The notes under the pieces are model-generated. The model was not told the DNA's origin and searched no databases. It was given only the letters and a program-made list of their open reading frames with translations. From Paracoccaceae bacterium (GTDB lineage Bacteria; Pseudomonadota; Alphaproteobacteria; Rhodobacterales; Rhodobacteraceae): a stretch of DNA of 32,899 bases. Of this stretch, positions 1 to 8,841 are shown one piece after another; the stretch's first letter is position 1; each line of letters starts with the position of its first letter. The stretch spans positions 1 through 32,899 of the forward strand of contig WFTU01000370.1 in NCBI GenBank assembly GCA_015485375.1, read 5' to 3'. A program made the position numbers and the translations under genes.

Positions 1-186
1 GTGCTGATGGTGGGCGGCTCGATTCCGGGTGAAACCAAGACCATCGCGATTTCCATATATGACCGGTTGCAGGCGTTTGACGATGCGGCGGCGGCGCAGA
101 TGTCGGCCTTCCTGCTGGTGTTCTCGCTGGCGGTGATCTGGCTGACGTTTACACTGTCGCGGCGCATCGGGCGGAGGGCCGGATAG
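1..186 (+). CDS. modB: Molybdate ABC transporter permease, C-terminal part (truncated by window start)
   Basis: Open from base 1; ends ..GSIPGETKTIAISIYDRLQAFDDAAAAQMSAFLLVFSLAVIWLTFTLSRR, typical of a ModB C-terminus; immediately followed by a ModC-like ATPase. Confidence 0.85.
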   Translation: MLMVGGSIPGETKTIAISIYDRLQAFDDAAAAQMSAFLLVFSLAVIWLTFTLSRRIGRRAG

Positions 187-1287
187 ATGGGCGAGTTGCG
201 AGTCGATATCCGCCAGAAGGGACCGGTGCCGCTGGATGTGCATTTTGCCTGCCAGCCGGGCGAGGTGTTGGCGCTGGTCGGGCCGTCAGGGGGCGGCAAG
301 TCCACGGTGCTGCGCGCCATCGCGGGAACGCTGCGGCCAGCGGGCGGGCGGATCTCGGTAGGTGATCGGGTCTGGCTGGATGACGGGGTATTTGCGAAGG
401 CGCACCGGCGGCGGGTCGGCATGGTGTTCCAGAGTTACGCGCTGTTTCCGCATATGACGGCGCTCGGCAATGTCATGGCGGCCCTGCCGCCGGAGGCGGG
501 CGCGGCGGACAGGCTGCGCGCGCAAGCCCTGCTGGAACAGGTGCATCTGGCGGGGCTGGAGAACCGGCGTCCGGCGGAGCTGTCGGGCGGGCAGCAACAG
601 CGCGTGGCGGTGGCACGCGCCTTGGCACGGGCGCCGGAGGTGCTGTTGCTGGACGAGCCGTTCTCGGCCGTGGACAAGGCGACGCGGATGCGGCTTTACC
701 GCGAGATTTCGCTGCTCAAGGAGAGCTTCGACATGCCGGTGGTGCTGGTCACGCACGATCTGGACGAGGCCATGCTGCTGGCCGACCGCATGGTGGTCCT
801 GCATCACGGCACCACCCTGCAGGAGGGCACGCCGGAGGAAATCACCACGGCGCCGGTCTCGCCGGAAGTGGCGAAGCTGGTTGATATGCACAATATTTTC
901 AAGGCAACGGTGGTCGGGGAAGCGGGCAAACAGATGCTCGACTGGAACGGCCTGATGCTGGAACTGGACGGGCAGGCGGGGCTGGTTGTTGGCGAGAGCG
1001 TGGACTGGGTGGTGCCGGACGGGTTTGTCGTGCTGCACCGGCGGGATCGCCCCTCGCGCGGGGAGCGGGAAAATCCGGTTTCCGGCAAGGTCTGCTCGCT
1101 GGTGACGATCGGACAGACCAGCCATATCGCGCTGCTGCCGGATAATGATCGCGACAAACCGCTGCGCTTTTCCGTTCCGCGCCATGTAGCGACCCGCAAC
1201 GGGCTGGAAATCGGGGTGGATGCCGGCGTTTCCATCCTTGCGGAAGGCATCCATATTATGCGCCCCCAGGGTTGCAAAGGGGGCTGA
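187..1287 (+). CDS. modC: Molybdate ABC transporter ATP-binding protein
   Basis: Walker A GPSGGGKST, signature LSGGQQQR, Walker B VLLLDEP, H-loop THD; C-terminal TOBE/MOP-like region; follows modB. Confidence 0.88.
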   Translation: MGELRVDIRQKGPVPLDVHFACQPGEVLALVGPSGGGKSTVLRAIAGTLRPAGGRISVGDRVWLDDGVFAKAHRRRVGMVFQSYALFPHMTALGNVMAALPPEAGAADRLRAQALLEQVHLAGLENRRPAELSGGQQQRVAVARALARAPEVLLLDEPFSAVDKATRMRLYREISLLKESFDMPVVLVTHDLDEAMLLADRMVVLHHGTTLQEGTPEEITTAPVSPEVAKLVDMHNIFKATVVGEAGKQMLDWNGLMLELDGQAGLVVGESVDWVVPDGFVVLHRRDRPSRGERENPVSGKVCSLVTIGQTSHIALLPDNDRDKPLRFSVPRHVATRNGLEIGVDAGVSILAEGIHIMRPQGCKGG

Positions 1288-1376
1288 CGCCGCCAATATA
1301 CCATAGCAGGACGCGCATGGGCGCGTGGATGAATTCATGCCGGAAATCAGCGGCATAAACCTTTGAGGGACTGCAT

Positions 1377-2294
1377 ATGGACGATCCGTACAAAATACTC
1401 GGTGTGGACAAATCCGCCAGTGATGCGGAGATCAAGAAGGCCTATCGCAAGCTGGCCAAGAAATACCACCCCGACCTGAACCCCTCGGACAAGAACGCCG
1501 AGGCGAAGTTTCAGGAAATCTCGGGCGCGAATGATCTGCTGGGCGATCCGGAGAAACGGGCGCGCTTTGACCGTGGCGAAATCGACGCCAGCGGGCAGGA
1601 AACACCCGAACACCAGTATTACAAGCAATATGGCGGCCGCCCCGGTGCGCAGCAGTATAGCGCCGAGGGGGATTTCGACGATCTGGGGGATATATTCTCG
1701 CAGATGTTCGGGCAGCGCGGCGGGGCCGGTCCCCGGGGCGCGGCGGGTGGCCAGCGGTTTGACATGAAAGGTGGCGATGCGCGCTATCATCTGGCGGTCG
1801 ATTTTCTGGATGCAGTGAACGGCAATCCGCAGCGGATCGTGCTGCCGGACGGGTCTTCGCTGGAGGTGAAAATCCCGCAGGGGATCAAGAACGGCCAGAC
1901 CATCCGCCTGAAAGGCAAGGGCCAGCCGGGGATCGGCAGCGGTCCGCCGGGCGATGCCTATGTGGAGATCGAGGTGCGGCCGCATAAAACCTTCAAACGC
2001 GAGGGCAACGATATTGTGGTCGATGTGCCGATCAGCTTTGACGAGGCGGTGCTGGGCGGCAAGATCGACGTGCCGACCATCGACGGACGTGTGCGGGTGA
2101 ATGTGCCGGGCGGCGCCAGTTCCGGCCAGACGCTGCGGCTGAAAGGCAAGGGCGTGAAACCGCGCAAGGGCAAAACGGGCGACCAGCGCTGTGTGCTGAA
2201 AATCGTCATGCCGAAAGAGATTGATGACGATTTGAAAACCTTCGCCGAGAAATGGCGCAAGGACCATGCTTATAACCCGCGCGAAAATATGTGA
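1377..2294 (+). CDS. cbpA: DnaJ-family cochaperone, CbpA-like (J domain plus C-terminal substrate-binding domains, no zinc finger)
   Basis: J domain [34 protein letters not shown] with HPD; DnaJ C-terminal motifs [20 protein letters not shown] and [17 protein letters not shown]; no CxxCxGxG repeats. Confidence 0.85.
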   Translation: MDDPYKILGVDKSASDAEIKKAYRKLAKKYHPDLNPSDKNAEAKFQEISGANDLLGDPEKRARFDRGEIDASGQETPEHQYYKQYGGRPGAQQYSAEGDFDDLGDIFSQMFGQRGGAGPRGAAGGQRFDMKGGDARYHLAVDFLDAVNGNPQRIVLPDGSSLEVKIPQGIKNGQTIRLKGKGQPGIGSGPPGDAYVEIEVRPHKTFKREGNDIVVDVPISFDEAVLGGKIDVPTIDGRVRVNVPGGASSGQTLRLKGKGVKPRKGKTGDQRCVLKIVMPKEIDDDLKTFAEKWRKDHAYNPRENM

Positions 2295-2629
2295 GGTGGA
2301 TGATGATACCGGAAAAGAAAGTGATCGAGATCGTCAGGACGGTAAACCCCGACCAGCTCCATGTCTGGGTGCGCGAGGAATGGGTGCGTCCGGCGCAAAG
2401 CGAGGCGGAACCGGTCTATAACGAGGCTGACGTCGCGCGGGTACGCCTGCTCGATATGCTCGACAACCAGCTGGAGGTCGGGCGCGAGGCGATCCCGATC
2501 ATCCTGTCGCTGATCGACCAGATCCACGATATGCGCGCGCAGATGCAGGTGCTGAGCGGCGTGATCGAGGAGCAGCCCGAGGATGTGCGGCTGCAGGTGC
2601 TGAAGCTGGCGCTGGAGCGCTGCCAATAA
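2291..2629 (+). CDS. cbpM: Chaperone modulator CbpM-like small protein (MerR-like fold)
   Basis: 112 aa ORF overlapping the cbpA stop (alternative ATGs at 2300 and 2303); CbpM-like [31 protein letters not shown] pattern; genomic pairing with cbpA. Confidence 0.7.
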   Translation: MRWMMIPEKKVIEIVRTVNPDQLHVWVREEWVRPAQSEAEPVYNEADVARVRLLDMLDNQLEVGREAIPIILSLIDQIHDMRAQMQVLSGVIEEQPEDVRLQVLKLALERCQ

Positions 2630-2665
2630 AAAACGCCCGGGAGCCGAAACTCCCGGGCGTTTTTT
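2628..2665. terminator. Bidirectional intrinsic terminator
   Basis: AAAAAACGCCCGGGAG-CCGAAA-CTCCCGGGCGTTTTTT: 11 bp GC stem with A-tract and T-tract, between convergent genes. Confidence 0.93.
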
Positions 2666-2683
2666 CTTCAAGAGCGGATAATC

Positions 2684-2884
2684 CTACTCGACCGGGGTGG
2701 CCTCGTAGCCTTCGCCTTTCATGGCGGCAAGGATCGCGGCCTGGTCAACGCTGGCCTCGATTTCGACGGTGCGGGTGTCGAGATCGGGTTTGACGCTGGC
2801 ATTGGCATCGAGCGCCTTTACAGCGCCTTCGATGGCCGAGGTGCAGTGGCCGCAGCTCATTTCGGGAACGGAATATTTGGTCAT
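2684..2884 (-). CDS. Heavy-metal-associated (HMA) domain copper chaperone-like protein
   Basis: 66 aa MTKYSVPEMSCGHCTSAIEGAVKAL.. with the MxCxxC metal-binding motif. Confidence 0.85.
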   Translation of the reverse strand: MTKYSVPEMSCGHCTSAIEGAVKALDANASVKPDLDTRTVEIEASVDQAAILAAMKGEGYEATPVE

Positions 2885-3195
2885 TTTTTCACCTTTTAGT
2901 CTGGTTCAACCGGATCGGTTCACAGGGGAATCTAGCCTTCAAGGGGCCTCCGAACAAGGGCAATTTCCAACCGTTTCGGCGAGCGCAAAGATTCCACTGG
3001 CTGGAGTGTTTGGCGGGGCCGGAAAATATTAAACAGTAATAACAGTATGTTAATATGCCGATTTTTCCGGTTTTCGCGGATTGTAACATTTCCGTGTTCG
3101 GGCGGGGGATTTTCAGGCGCTGTCGTTTTCCGATTGCCATTCCGACCGGAATGCCGCCAGTATATCGACAGGCGTAAAGATCGGAGAACAGGTGG

Positions 3196-4080
3196 TTGGA
3201 CAAAGAGGCTTTGGATAGAATCCGGACGCTGCCGCTCTGGTCCGGAGCGCTGCGGATCGAGCCGCTCGGCGGCGGGCGCACCAACCTCAATTTTATAGTC
3301 GCGGACGATCGCGCGAAATATGTGGTGCGCTTCGGCCACGACATTCCCGAACACCACGTTATGCGTTTCAACGAACTGGCTGCCAGCCGCGCCGCCCATG
3401 CCGCGGGCCTGTCGCCGGAGGTGCTGTATGCGGATGGCGGCATCACGGTTCTGCCTTATATCGAGAGCCATACGCTTGAGGAAAGCGATGTCGGCAAGCC
3501 GCAATACCTGCCGCGTATCGTTGCCCTGATGCGGGCTTGTCATCACGACATTCCGCGCCACTTCCGTGGCCCCGCGCTGGTGTTCTGGGTGTTTCAGGTG
3601 GTCCGCGACTATGCCGCCACACTGACGGAAGCGCGCAGCCCCCATACCGCCCTGCTGCCGGAGTTTCTGGAGATCGCCGCCACGCTGGAGCAGGCCGTCG
3701 GCAAGGTGGAACTGGTGTTCGGGCATAACGACTGGATGGCGGCCAATATCCTCGATGACGGGGCGCGGCTGTGGCTGATCGACTGGGACTATGCCGGTTT
3801 CAATTCGCCGCTGTTCGATCTGGGCGGGCTGGCCTCCAACAACCAGCTTGATGCGGTGCAGGAGGCCGAGATGCTGGCGCTCTATTTCGGCGCGCCACCC
3901 GATGCGGGGCTGCTTAAACGCTACCATGCGATGAAATGCGCCTCGCTGTTGCGCGAAACCATGTGGAGCATGGTGTCCGAGGCGACCTCGACGCTCGATA
4001 TCGACTATGCCGCCTATACGGCGGAAAATCTGGCGCGCTTCAGGCGGGCCTATGAAACCTACAGGGGGTCCTATGGCTGA
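3196..4080 (+). CDS. Phosphotransferase of the choline/aminoglycoside kinase family
   Basis: Kinase motifs VFGHNDWMAANIL and LWLIDWDYAGFNSPLFDLGGL; TTG start at 3196; overlaps the downstream ATG. Confidence 0.82.
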   Translation: MDKEALDRIRTLPLWSGALRIEPLGGGRTNLNFIVADDRAKYVVRFGHDIPEHHVMRFNELAASRAAHAAGLSPEVLYADGGITVLPYIESHTLEESDVGKPQYLPRIVALMRACHHDIPRHFRGPALVFWVFQVVRDYAATLTEARSPHTALLPEFLEIAATLEQAVGKVELVFGHNDWMAANILDDGARLWLIDWDYAGFNSPLFDLGGLASNNQLDAVQEAEMLALYFGAPPDAGLLKRYHAMKCASLLRETMWSMVSEATSTLDIDYAAYTAENLARFRRAYETYRGSYG

Positions 4081-6508
4081 CATTCCTTCGGCGGCGAAAA
4101 CCGTGATCATCGGCGGCGGCATCATCGGCTGCTCGACGGCCTATCATCTGGCCAAAGCGGGCGAGGAAGTGGTGCTGCTGGAACGTAAAAAGCTGACCTC
4201 CGGCACCACCTTCCATGCGGCGGGGCTGGTGGGGCAGTTGCGCTCGAACGCCAATATCACGCAGTTGCTGGGCTATTCGGTGGAGCTTTACAATTCCATC
4301 GAGGCGGAAACCGGCCTTGGCACCGGCTGGAAGATGAACGGCGGTCTGCGGCTGGCCTGCAACGCTGAACGCTGGACCGAGGTGAAGCGGCAGGCGACCA
4401 CGGCGCATTCCTTCGGGCTGCAAATGGACCTGCTGACCCCGCAGGAGGCGCAGGACCTGTGGCCGCTGATGAATGTGGACGACGTGGTCGGGGCGGCGTT
4501 CATGCCGACCGACGGGCAGGCGAACCCCTCCGACATCACCATGGCGCTGGCCAAGGGCGCGCGCATGGCGGGGGCGCGGATTGTCGAGGATTGCAAGGTG
4601 ACGGACCTTGAAATCGACAAGGGTAAAATTCGCGCGGTGATCACAGAACAGGGCCGGATAGAGTGTGAGAAGGTCGTGCTGTGCGCCGGCCAGTGGAGCC
4701 GCGATTTTGCCGCCCGTTTCGGGGTTAACGTGCCGCTGGTCAGCATGGAACACCAGTATATGGTGACGGAGCCGATCGAAGGCATGCCGAAAAACCTGCC
4801 GACCCTGCGCGACCCCGACCGGCTGACCTATTACAAGGAAGAGGTCGGCGGGCTGGTCATGGGCGGCTACGAGGCGAACCCGATCCCCTGGGCGGTGGAG
4901 GGCATACCGCAGGGGTTCCACTATTCCCTGCTGGACGCGAATTTCGAGCATTTCGAGCCGCTGGTGGAGCTGGCGCTGGGCCGCGTGCCGGCGCTGGAAA
5001 CCGCCGGCATCAAAACCCTGACCAACGGGCCGGAGAGTTTTACGCCGGACGGCAATTTCATCATCGGCGAGGCGCCGGAGTTGGCGAACTTTTTCGTCGG
5101 GGCCGGCTTCAACGCTTTCGGCATTGCCGCCGGTGGCGGGGCAGGGATGGCGCTGGCCGAATGGGTGCGAAACGGCGAGCCGCCCTTTGACCTCTGGTCC
5201 GCAGATATCCGCCGATTCGGGCGCCCGCATTTCGACACCGACTGGATCCGCACCCGCACGGTGGAGGCCTATGGCAAGCATTACACGATGGACTGGCCTT
5301 ACGAGGAACATGCCTCGGGGCGGCCGAACCGGCTTTCTCCTTTGTATCAAAACCTCAAAGCGCAGGGGGCCTGTTTTGGCGAGAAGCTCGGCTGGGAAAG
5401 ACCGAACTGGTTCGCGGGGGAGGGCGAGACGCCCGGGGATGTCTACAGCTTCGGCCGCCAGAACTGGTTCGACGCGGTCGGGCGCGAACACAGGGCCGCG
5501 CGCGAGGCCGCGGTGCTGTTCGACCAGAGCAGTTTTGCCAAATTCGCGCTCAAGGGGCCGGATGCGCTGGCGGCGCTCGACTGGATTTGTGCCAACGACG
5601 TGGACAAGCCGGTCGGCACGCTGACCTATACGCAGATGCTGAATGACCACGGCGGGATCGAGTGTGATCTGACCGTGGCGCGGGTGGCGGAGGAGGAATT
5701 CTATATCGTCACCGGCACGGGGTTCGCGACGCATGATTTCGACTGGATCAGCCGCAATATCCCCGAGGGGATGAATTGCCAGTTGTTCGATATCACCTCG
5801 GCCAATGCGGTTCTGTCACTGATGGGGCCAAAGGCGCGTGATATTTTGCAAAGCGTGACGCGGGCCGACGTGTCTAACGAGGCCTTCCCGTTCGGAACGA
5901 TCAAAACCGCCGGCATCGCCGGATGCCCGGTGCAGGCCTTGCGCGTCACCTATGTTGGCGAACTGGGGTGGGAGCTGCATTTGCCGGTCGAATACGCCGT
6001 GAATGTCTATGATGCGCTGATGCAGGCGGGCGAACCACACGGGTTGCAGAATGCCGGTTACCGCGCGATCGAGAGTTTGCGCCTTGAAAAAGGCTATCGG
6101 GCCTGGGGCAGCGATATCGGGCCGGACCACACGCCGTTCGAGGCCGGTCTGGGCTGGGCCGTCAAGCTGCGCAAGAACACCCCGTTCAGGGGGCGCGAGG
6201 CCGTGGAGGCGCAGAAATCCGGCGGAGTCGATAAAATGCTGGCAGGATTCACCTGTGATCCCGATGTGGTGCTGCTGGGGCGCGAAACCCTGTATCGCGA
6301 TGGCGAACGGGTCGGCTGGCTGACCTCGGGCGGGTTCGGTTATACCGTCGGAAAGTCCATCGGCTACGGCTATGTGCGCGGCAAGGGCGTGACGCGCGAT
6401 TTTGTGCTGTCGGGGGCGTATGAGCTAGAGGTTGCGGGCGAACGTGTGCCTTGCCATGTGCATATGGCACCGCTCTATGACCCGAAAATGGAGCGGGTGA
6501 AGGCCTGA
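4073..6508 (+). CDS. FAD-dependent oxidoreductase with GcvT-like C-terminal domain (dimethylglycine/sarcosine dehydrogenase-like)
   Basis: N-terminal VIIGGGIIGCSTAYHLAKAGEEVVLLE (DAO FAD motif), TSGTTFHAAGLVGQLRS, C-terminal GcvT-type ELGWELHLPVEYAVNVYDAL and GYRAIESLRLEKGYRAWGSDI. Preferred start ATG 4073; the ORF track starts earlier at 4007. Confidence 0.88.
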   Translation: MADIPSAAKTVIIGGGIIGCSTAYHLAKAGEEVVLLERKKLTSGTTFHAAGLVGQLRSNANITQLLGYSVELYNSIEAETGLGTGWKMNGGLRLACNAERWTEVKRQATTAHSFGLQMDLLTPQEAQDLWPLMNVDDVVGAAFMPTDGQANPSDITMALAKGARMAGARIVEDCKVTDLEIDKGKIRAVITEQGRIECEKVVLCAGQWSRDFAARFGVNVPLVSMEHQYMVTEPIEGMPKNLPTLRDPDRLTYYKEEVGGLVMGGYEANPIPWAVEGIPQGFHYSLLDANFEHFEPLVELALGRVPALETAGIKTLTNGPESFTPDGNFIIGEAPELANFFVGAGFNAFGIAAGGGAGMALAEWVRNGEPPFDLWSADIRRFGRPHFDTDWIRTRTVEAYGKHYTMDWPYEEHASGRPNRLSPLYQNLKAQGACFGEKLGWERPNWFAGEGETPGDVYSFGRQNWFDAVGREHRAAREAAVLFDQSSFAKFALKGPDALAALDWICANDVDKPVGTLTYTQMLNDHGGIECDLTVARVAEEEFYIVTGTGFATHDFDWISRNIPEGMNCQLFDITSANAVLSLMGPKARDILQSVTRADVSNEAFPFGTIKTAGIAGCPVQALRVTYVGELGWELHLPVEYAVNVYDALMQAGEPHGLQNAGYRAIESLRLEKGYRAWGSDIGPDHTPFEAGLGWAVKLRKNTPFRGREAVEAQKSGGVDKMLAGFTCDPDVVLLGRETLYRDGERVGWLTSGGFGYTVGKSIGYGYVRGKGVTRDFVLSGAYELEVAGERVPCHVHMAPLYDPKMERVKA

Positions 6509-6514
6509 GCATCC

Positions 6515-7201
6515 TCAGTCGATCAGCAGATCCGGTTTGGCGAAGGCTTTCAGCGCGTCCAGATCGGTAATCGCGATCATCTGCCCGTTCACCGTCACCC
6601 CGTGCGGTTTCAGGCTGTTGAAGGCGCGCGACAGGTTTTCCGGCGTCATGCCGAGATAGGACGCCAGCCGGCGCTTTTCGATCGGCAGGCGGAATTCCAG
6701 CGCGTCACCGTTGCGGTGGTGGTGCTTGAGCACATAATTCGCCAGCCGCTCCAGCGAGGAGCGCAGCTTCAGGTTTTTCATGTTCTTGATCGTGGCGCGG
6801 TAACAGCGGGCGAGTTCATCCACGATGGCAAAGGCGAAGGCCGTGTCCTTCATGAACACCGAACGCACGTTTTCCGAGGGCACCATGATAATGCGCGACT
6901 TTTCCAGCGTGCGCGCCGACATCAGGTTGGGCCGGTCCTTGATTGTGGCCGCCAGAATAAAGGTGGAGTTTGCGTAAAGCGTGGCTACCGATGTCTCGTG
7001 TTTGTTCCATGTGCTGAACAGTTCGACACAGCCGTCCTGCATGATATGCAGGAAATCCGGCGTATCGCCCTCCGATATCATCACCATGTTGGGCGGGAAG
7101 GTCTGCACAAAGGCCCCGCGCACAAGTTCCCCGAAGGATTCCTCCGCCATCCCGGCAAAAAGCGGCAGATCGCGGATTGATTCGAATTTCGCCGTTGTCA
7201 T
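6515..7201 (-). CDS. narR: Crp/Fnr-family transcriptional regulator lacking the FNR Fe-S cysteines (NarR/Dnr-like)
   Basis: cNMP-binding fold plus HTH with recognition helix ..SYLGMTPENLSRAFNSL (E..SR); only two Cys, so no FNR-type 4-Cys cluster; divergent from narK. ATG at 7201 follows a GAGGG Shine-Dalgarno-like sequence and is preferred over the TTG at 7234. Confidence 0.75.
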   Translation of the reverse strand: MTTAKFESIRDLPLFAGMAEESFGELVRGAFVQTFPPNMVMISEGDTPDFLHIMQDGCVELFSTWNKHETSVATLYANSTFILAATIKDRPNLMSARTLEKSRIIMVPSENVRSVFMKDTAFAFAIVDELARCYRATIKNMKNLKLRSSLERLANYVLKHHHRNGDALEFRLPIEKRRLASYLGMTPENLSRAFNSLKPHGVTVNGQMIAITDLDALKAFAKPDLLID

Positions 7202-7220
7202 CCTGTACCCTCGTTCCGAC

Positions 7221-7234
7221 TTGATAATTATCAA
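7221..7234. promoter_or_regulatory. FNR/Dnr-type box, perfect palindrome TTGATAATTATCAA
   Basis: Exact match to TTGAT-N4-ATCAA, 20 nt upstream of the regulator ATG. Confidence 0.8.
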
Positions 7235-7357
7235 TCCATAACCGGGGGGATGTCAACGGATTCCGGTGCAGATTTAGACCCTTTGATTGACGAGATGGCA
7301 TATGAAAAATGATAAAAATTCATAACTTATTAATTTATAAAGAAAAATAGGATTCCA

Positions 7358-7371
7358 TTGACGTGGATCAA
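7358..7371. promoter_or_regulatory. FNR/Dnr-type box TTGACGTGGATCAA upstream of narK1
   Basis: One mismatch to TTGAT-N4-ATCAA; centre about 85 bp upstream of the narK1 ATG. Confidence 0.8.
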
Positions 7372-7405
7372 TTCGCCCGCGCGTTTTTTGGTGTTCATGG
7401 AGGCA

Positions 7406-7433
7406 GAATTTAACGGCCGCAAGGGCCGAATTC
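7406..7433 (+). other. Leader hairpin next to the narK1 ribosome-binding site
   Basis: GAATT-(taa bulge)-CGGCC-gcaag-GGCCG-AATTC, then AGGAGGG Shine-Dalgarno from 7437. Confidence 0.6.
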
Positions 7434-7449
7434 ATTAGGAGGGATAACA

Positions 7450-8772
7450 ATGCATAACCTAGAGGGTGTCCGCCCGAGCGACCAGTATCGCGCTCTCGGA
7501 CTCAGCACGTTGGCCTTCACAGTCTGTTTTGCTGTGTGGACCATCTTTTCCATTATCGGCGTCCAGATCAAAGAGGATCTCGGCCTCTCCGAAACACAGT
7601 TCGGCCTTCTGGTGGCTACTCCCGTCCTGACCGGCTCCCTGAGCCGGATTTTTCTTGGCGTATGGACCGACCAGCTCGGCGGGCGCATCATGCTGCCGCT
7701 GCAGATGCTGATCACCGCGATCTCCGTCTGGCTGCTCTCCTCGGTGCAGACCTACGCTGTTTTCCTGATGATCGCCCTCGGCCTCGGCCTTGCGGGCGGT
7801 TCGTTCATTATCGGTATCGCCTACGTCTCGCGCTGGTTCCCGGCTGAAAAACAGGGCACGGCGCTCGGGATTTTCGGGGCCGGTAACGTCGGTGCGGCGG
7901 TGACCAACTTCGGTGCGCCGTTTCTGGTGGTTGCGCTGGGCTGGGAGCAGACCGCGCGGGTTTATGCCATCGTCCTGATCGTCATGGCGATCCTGTTCTA
8001 TATCTTTGCCAAAGAGGATCCGGTGCGGGTCGAGCAGAAAAAAACCGGCGCAAAACCGGTTTCGGCACTCAAACAGCTTGAGCCGTTGAAAAATATCCAG
8101 GTCTGGCGTTTCGCCACCTACTATTTCTTCGTGTTCGGCGCATTCGTGGCCTTCGCCTCGTTCCTGCCGCGCTACTATGTTGGTGCCTACGGCGTTGCGC
8201 TGACCTCGGCCGGTGTATTCGCCGGTATGTATTCGCTGCCCGGCTCGATCTTCCGCGCCCTTGGCGGCTGGATGTCGGACGTCTGGGGCGCGCGCTTCGT
8301 GATGTATCTGACCTTCGGCGTCTCGCTCGTTGTCCTGTTCATCATGAGCTACCCGGAAACCACCTATATTGTCGAAGGTATTCCGAACGCTGACGGCACC
8401 CCGCGTGTTATCGAGTTCAGCTTCGGCATTCCGCTCTATCTGTTTGTATTCCTGACCGTGGTGCTGGGCTTCGTCATGAGCCTCGGCAAGGCTGCTGTCT
8501 ATAAACACATTCCGGTCTACTTCCCGCACAATGTCGGCGCCGTCGGCGGTCTGGTCGGGATGATCGGCGGTCTGGGCGGTTTCGTCCTGCCGATCGCCTT
8601 CGGGATCCTGCTCGATGTGTTCCATGTCTGGTCGGTCGTCTTCATGCTGATGTTTGTCATCGTGGCGATCAGCATGATCTGGATGCACCTCGCTATCCGC
8701 AAGATGGACCGAGAGCAACATCCGGAGTTGCGCAAAAATACCCACCTGTCGGATGTGCCGCACAAGGCATAA
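7450..8772 (+). CDS. narK: NarK1-type MFS nitrate/nitrite transporter
   Basis: 12-TM MFS; FSIIGVQIKEDLGLSETQFGLLVATPVLTGSLSRIFLGVWTDQLGGR and GAGNVGAAVTNFGAPFLV nitrate-signature regions; upstream of narK2 and narGHJI. Confidence 0.88.
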   Translation: MHNLEGVRPSDQYRALGLSTLAFTVCFAVWTIFSIIGVQIKEDLGLSETQFGLLVATPVLTGSLSRIFLGVWTDQLGGRIMLPLQMLITAISVWLLSSVQTYAVFLMIALGLGLAGGSFIIGIAYVSRWFPAEKQGTALGIFGAGNVGAAVTNFGAPFLVVALGWEQTARVYAIVLIVMAILFYIFAKEDPVRVEQKKTGAKPVSALKQLEPLKNIQVWRFATYYFFVFGAFVAFASFLPRYYVGAYGVALTSAGVFAGMYSLPGSIFRALGGWMSDVWGARFVMYLTFGVSLVVLFIMSYPETTYIVEGIPNADGTPRVIEFSFGIPLYLFVFLTVVLGFVMSLGKAAVYKHIPVYFPHNVGAVGGLVGMIGGLGGFVLPIAFGILLDVFHVWSVVFMLMFVIVAISMIWMHLAIRKMDREQHPELRKNTHLSDVPHKA

Positions 8773-8794
8773 CGACAGGAGATGCTCTAAAAGA

Positions 8795-8813
8795 CGGGCC
8801 GGTCAACGGCCCG
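8795..8813 (+). other. Intercistronic hairpin narK1-narK2
   Basis: CGGGCCG-gtcaa-CGGCCCG perfect 7 bp stem; no T-tract. Confidence 0.5.
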
Positions 8814-8841
8814 CCATCACCCCAACCAAAGGAGAAGAACT

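Noticed and set aside
1311-1338. Small palindromes (ACGCGC-ATGG-GCGCGT and ATGAATTCAT) between modC and cbpA
   Set aside because: Short stems without T-tract or a recognised operator consensus; too weak to call a terminator or regulatory site.
4040-5734. 564 aa antisense ORF opposite the DMGDH-like gene
   Set aside because: Shadow frame; the plus-strand frame carries clear FAD and GcvT motifs.
6509-6514. 6 nt gap between the convergent flavoprotein gene and the regulator, checked for a terminator
   Set aside because: No stem-loop with T-tract could be seen; any termination must occur inside the opposing genes, which cannot be judged from sequence alone.
7324-7350. AT-rich tract in the narR-narK1 region considered as an origin, phage attachment site or horizontal-transfer boundary
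   Set aside because: Short and flanked by FNR boxes; best explained as promoter DNA. No integrase, tRNA or repeats nearby.
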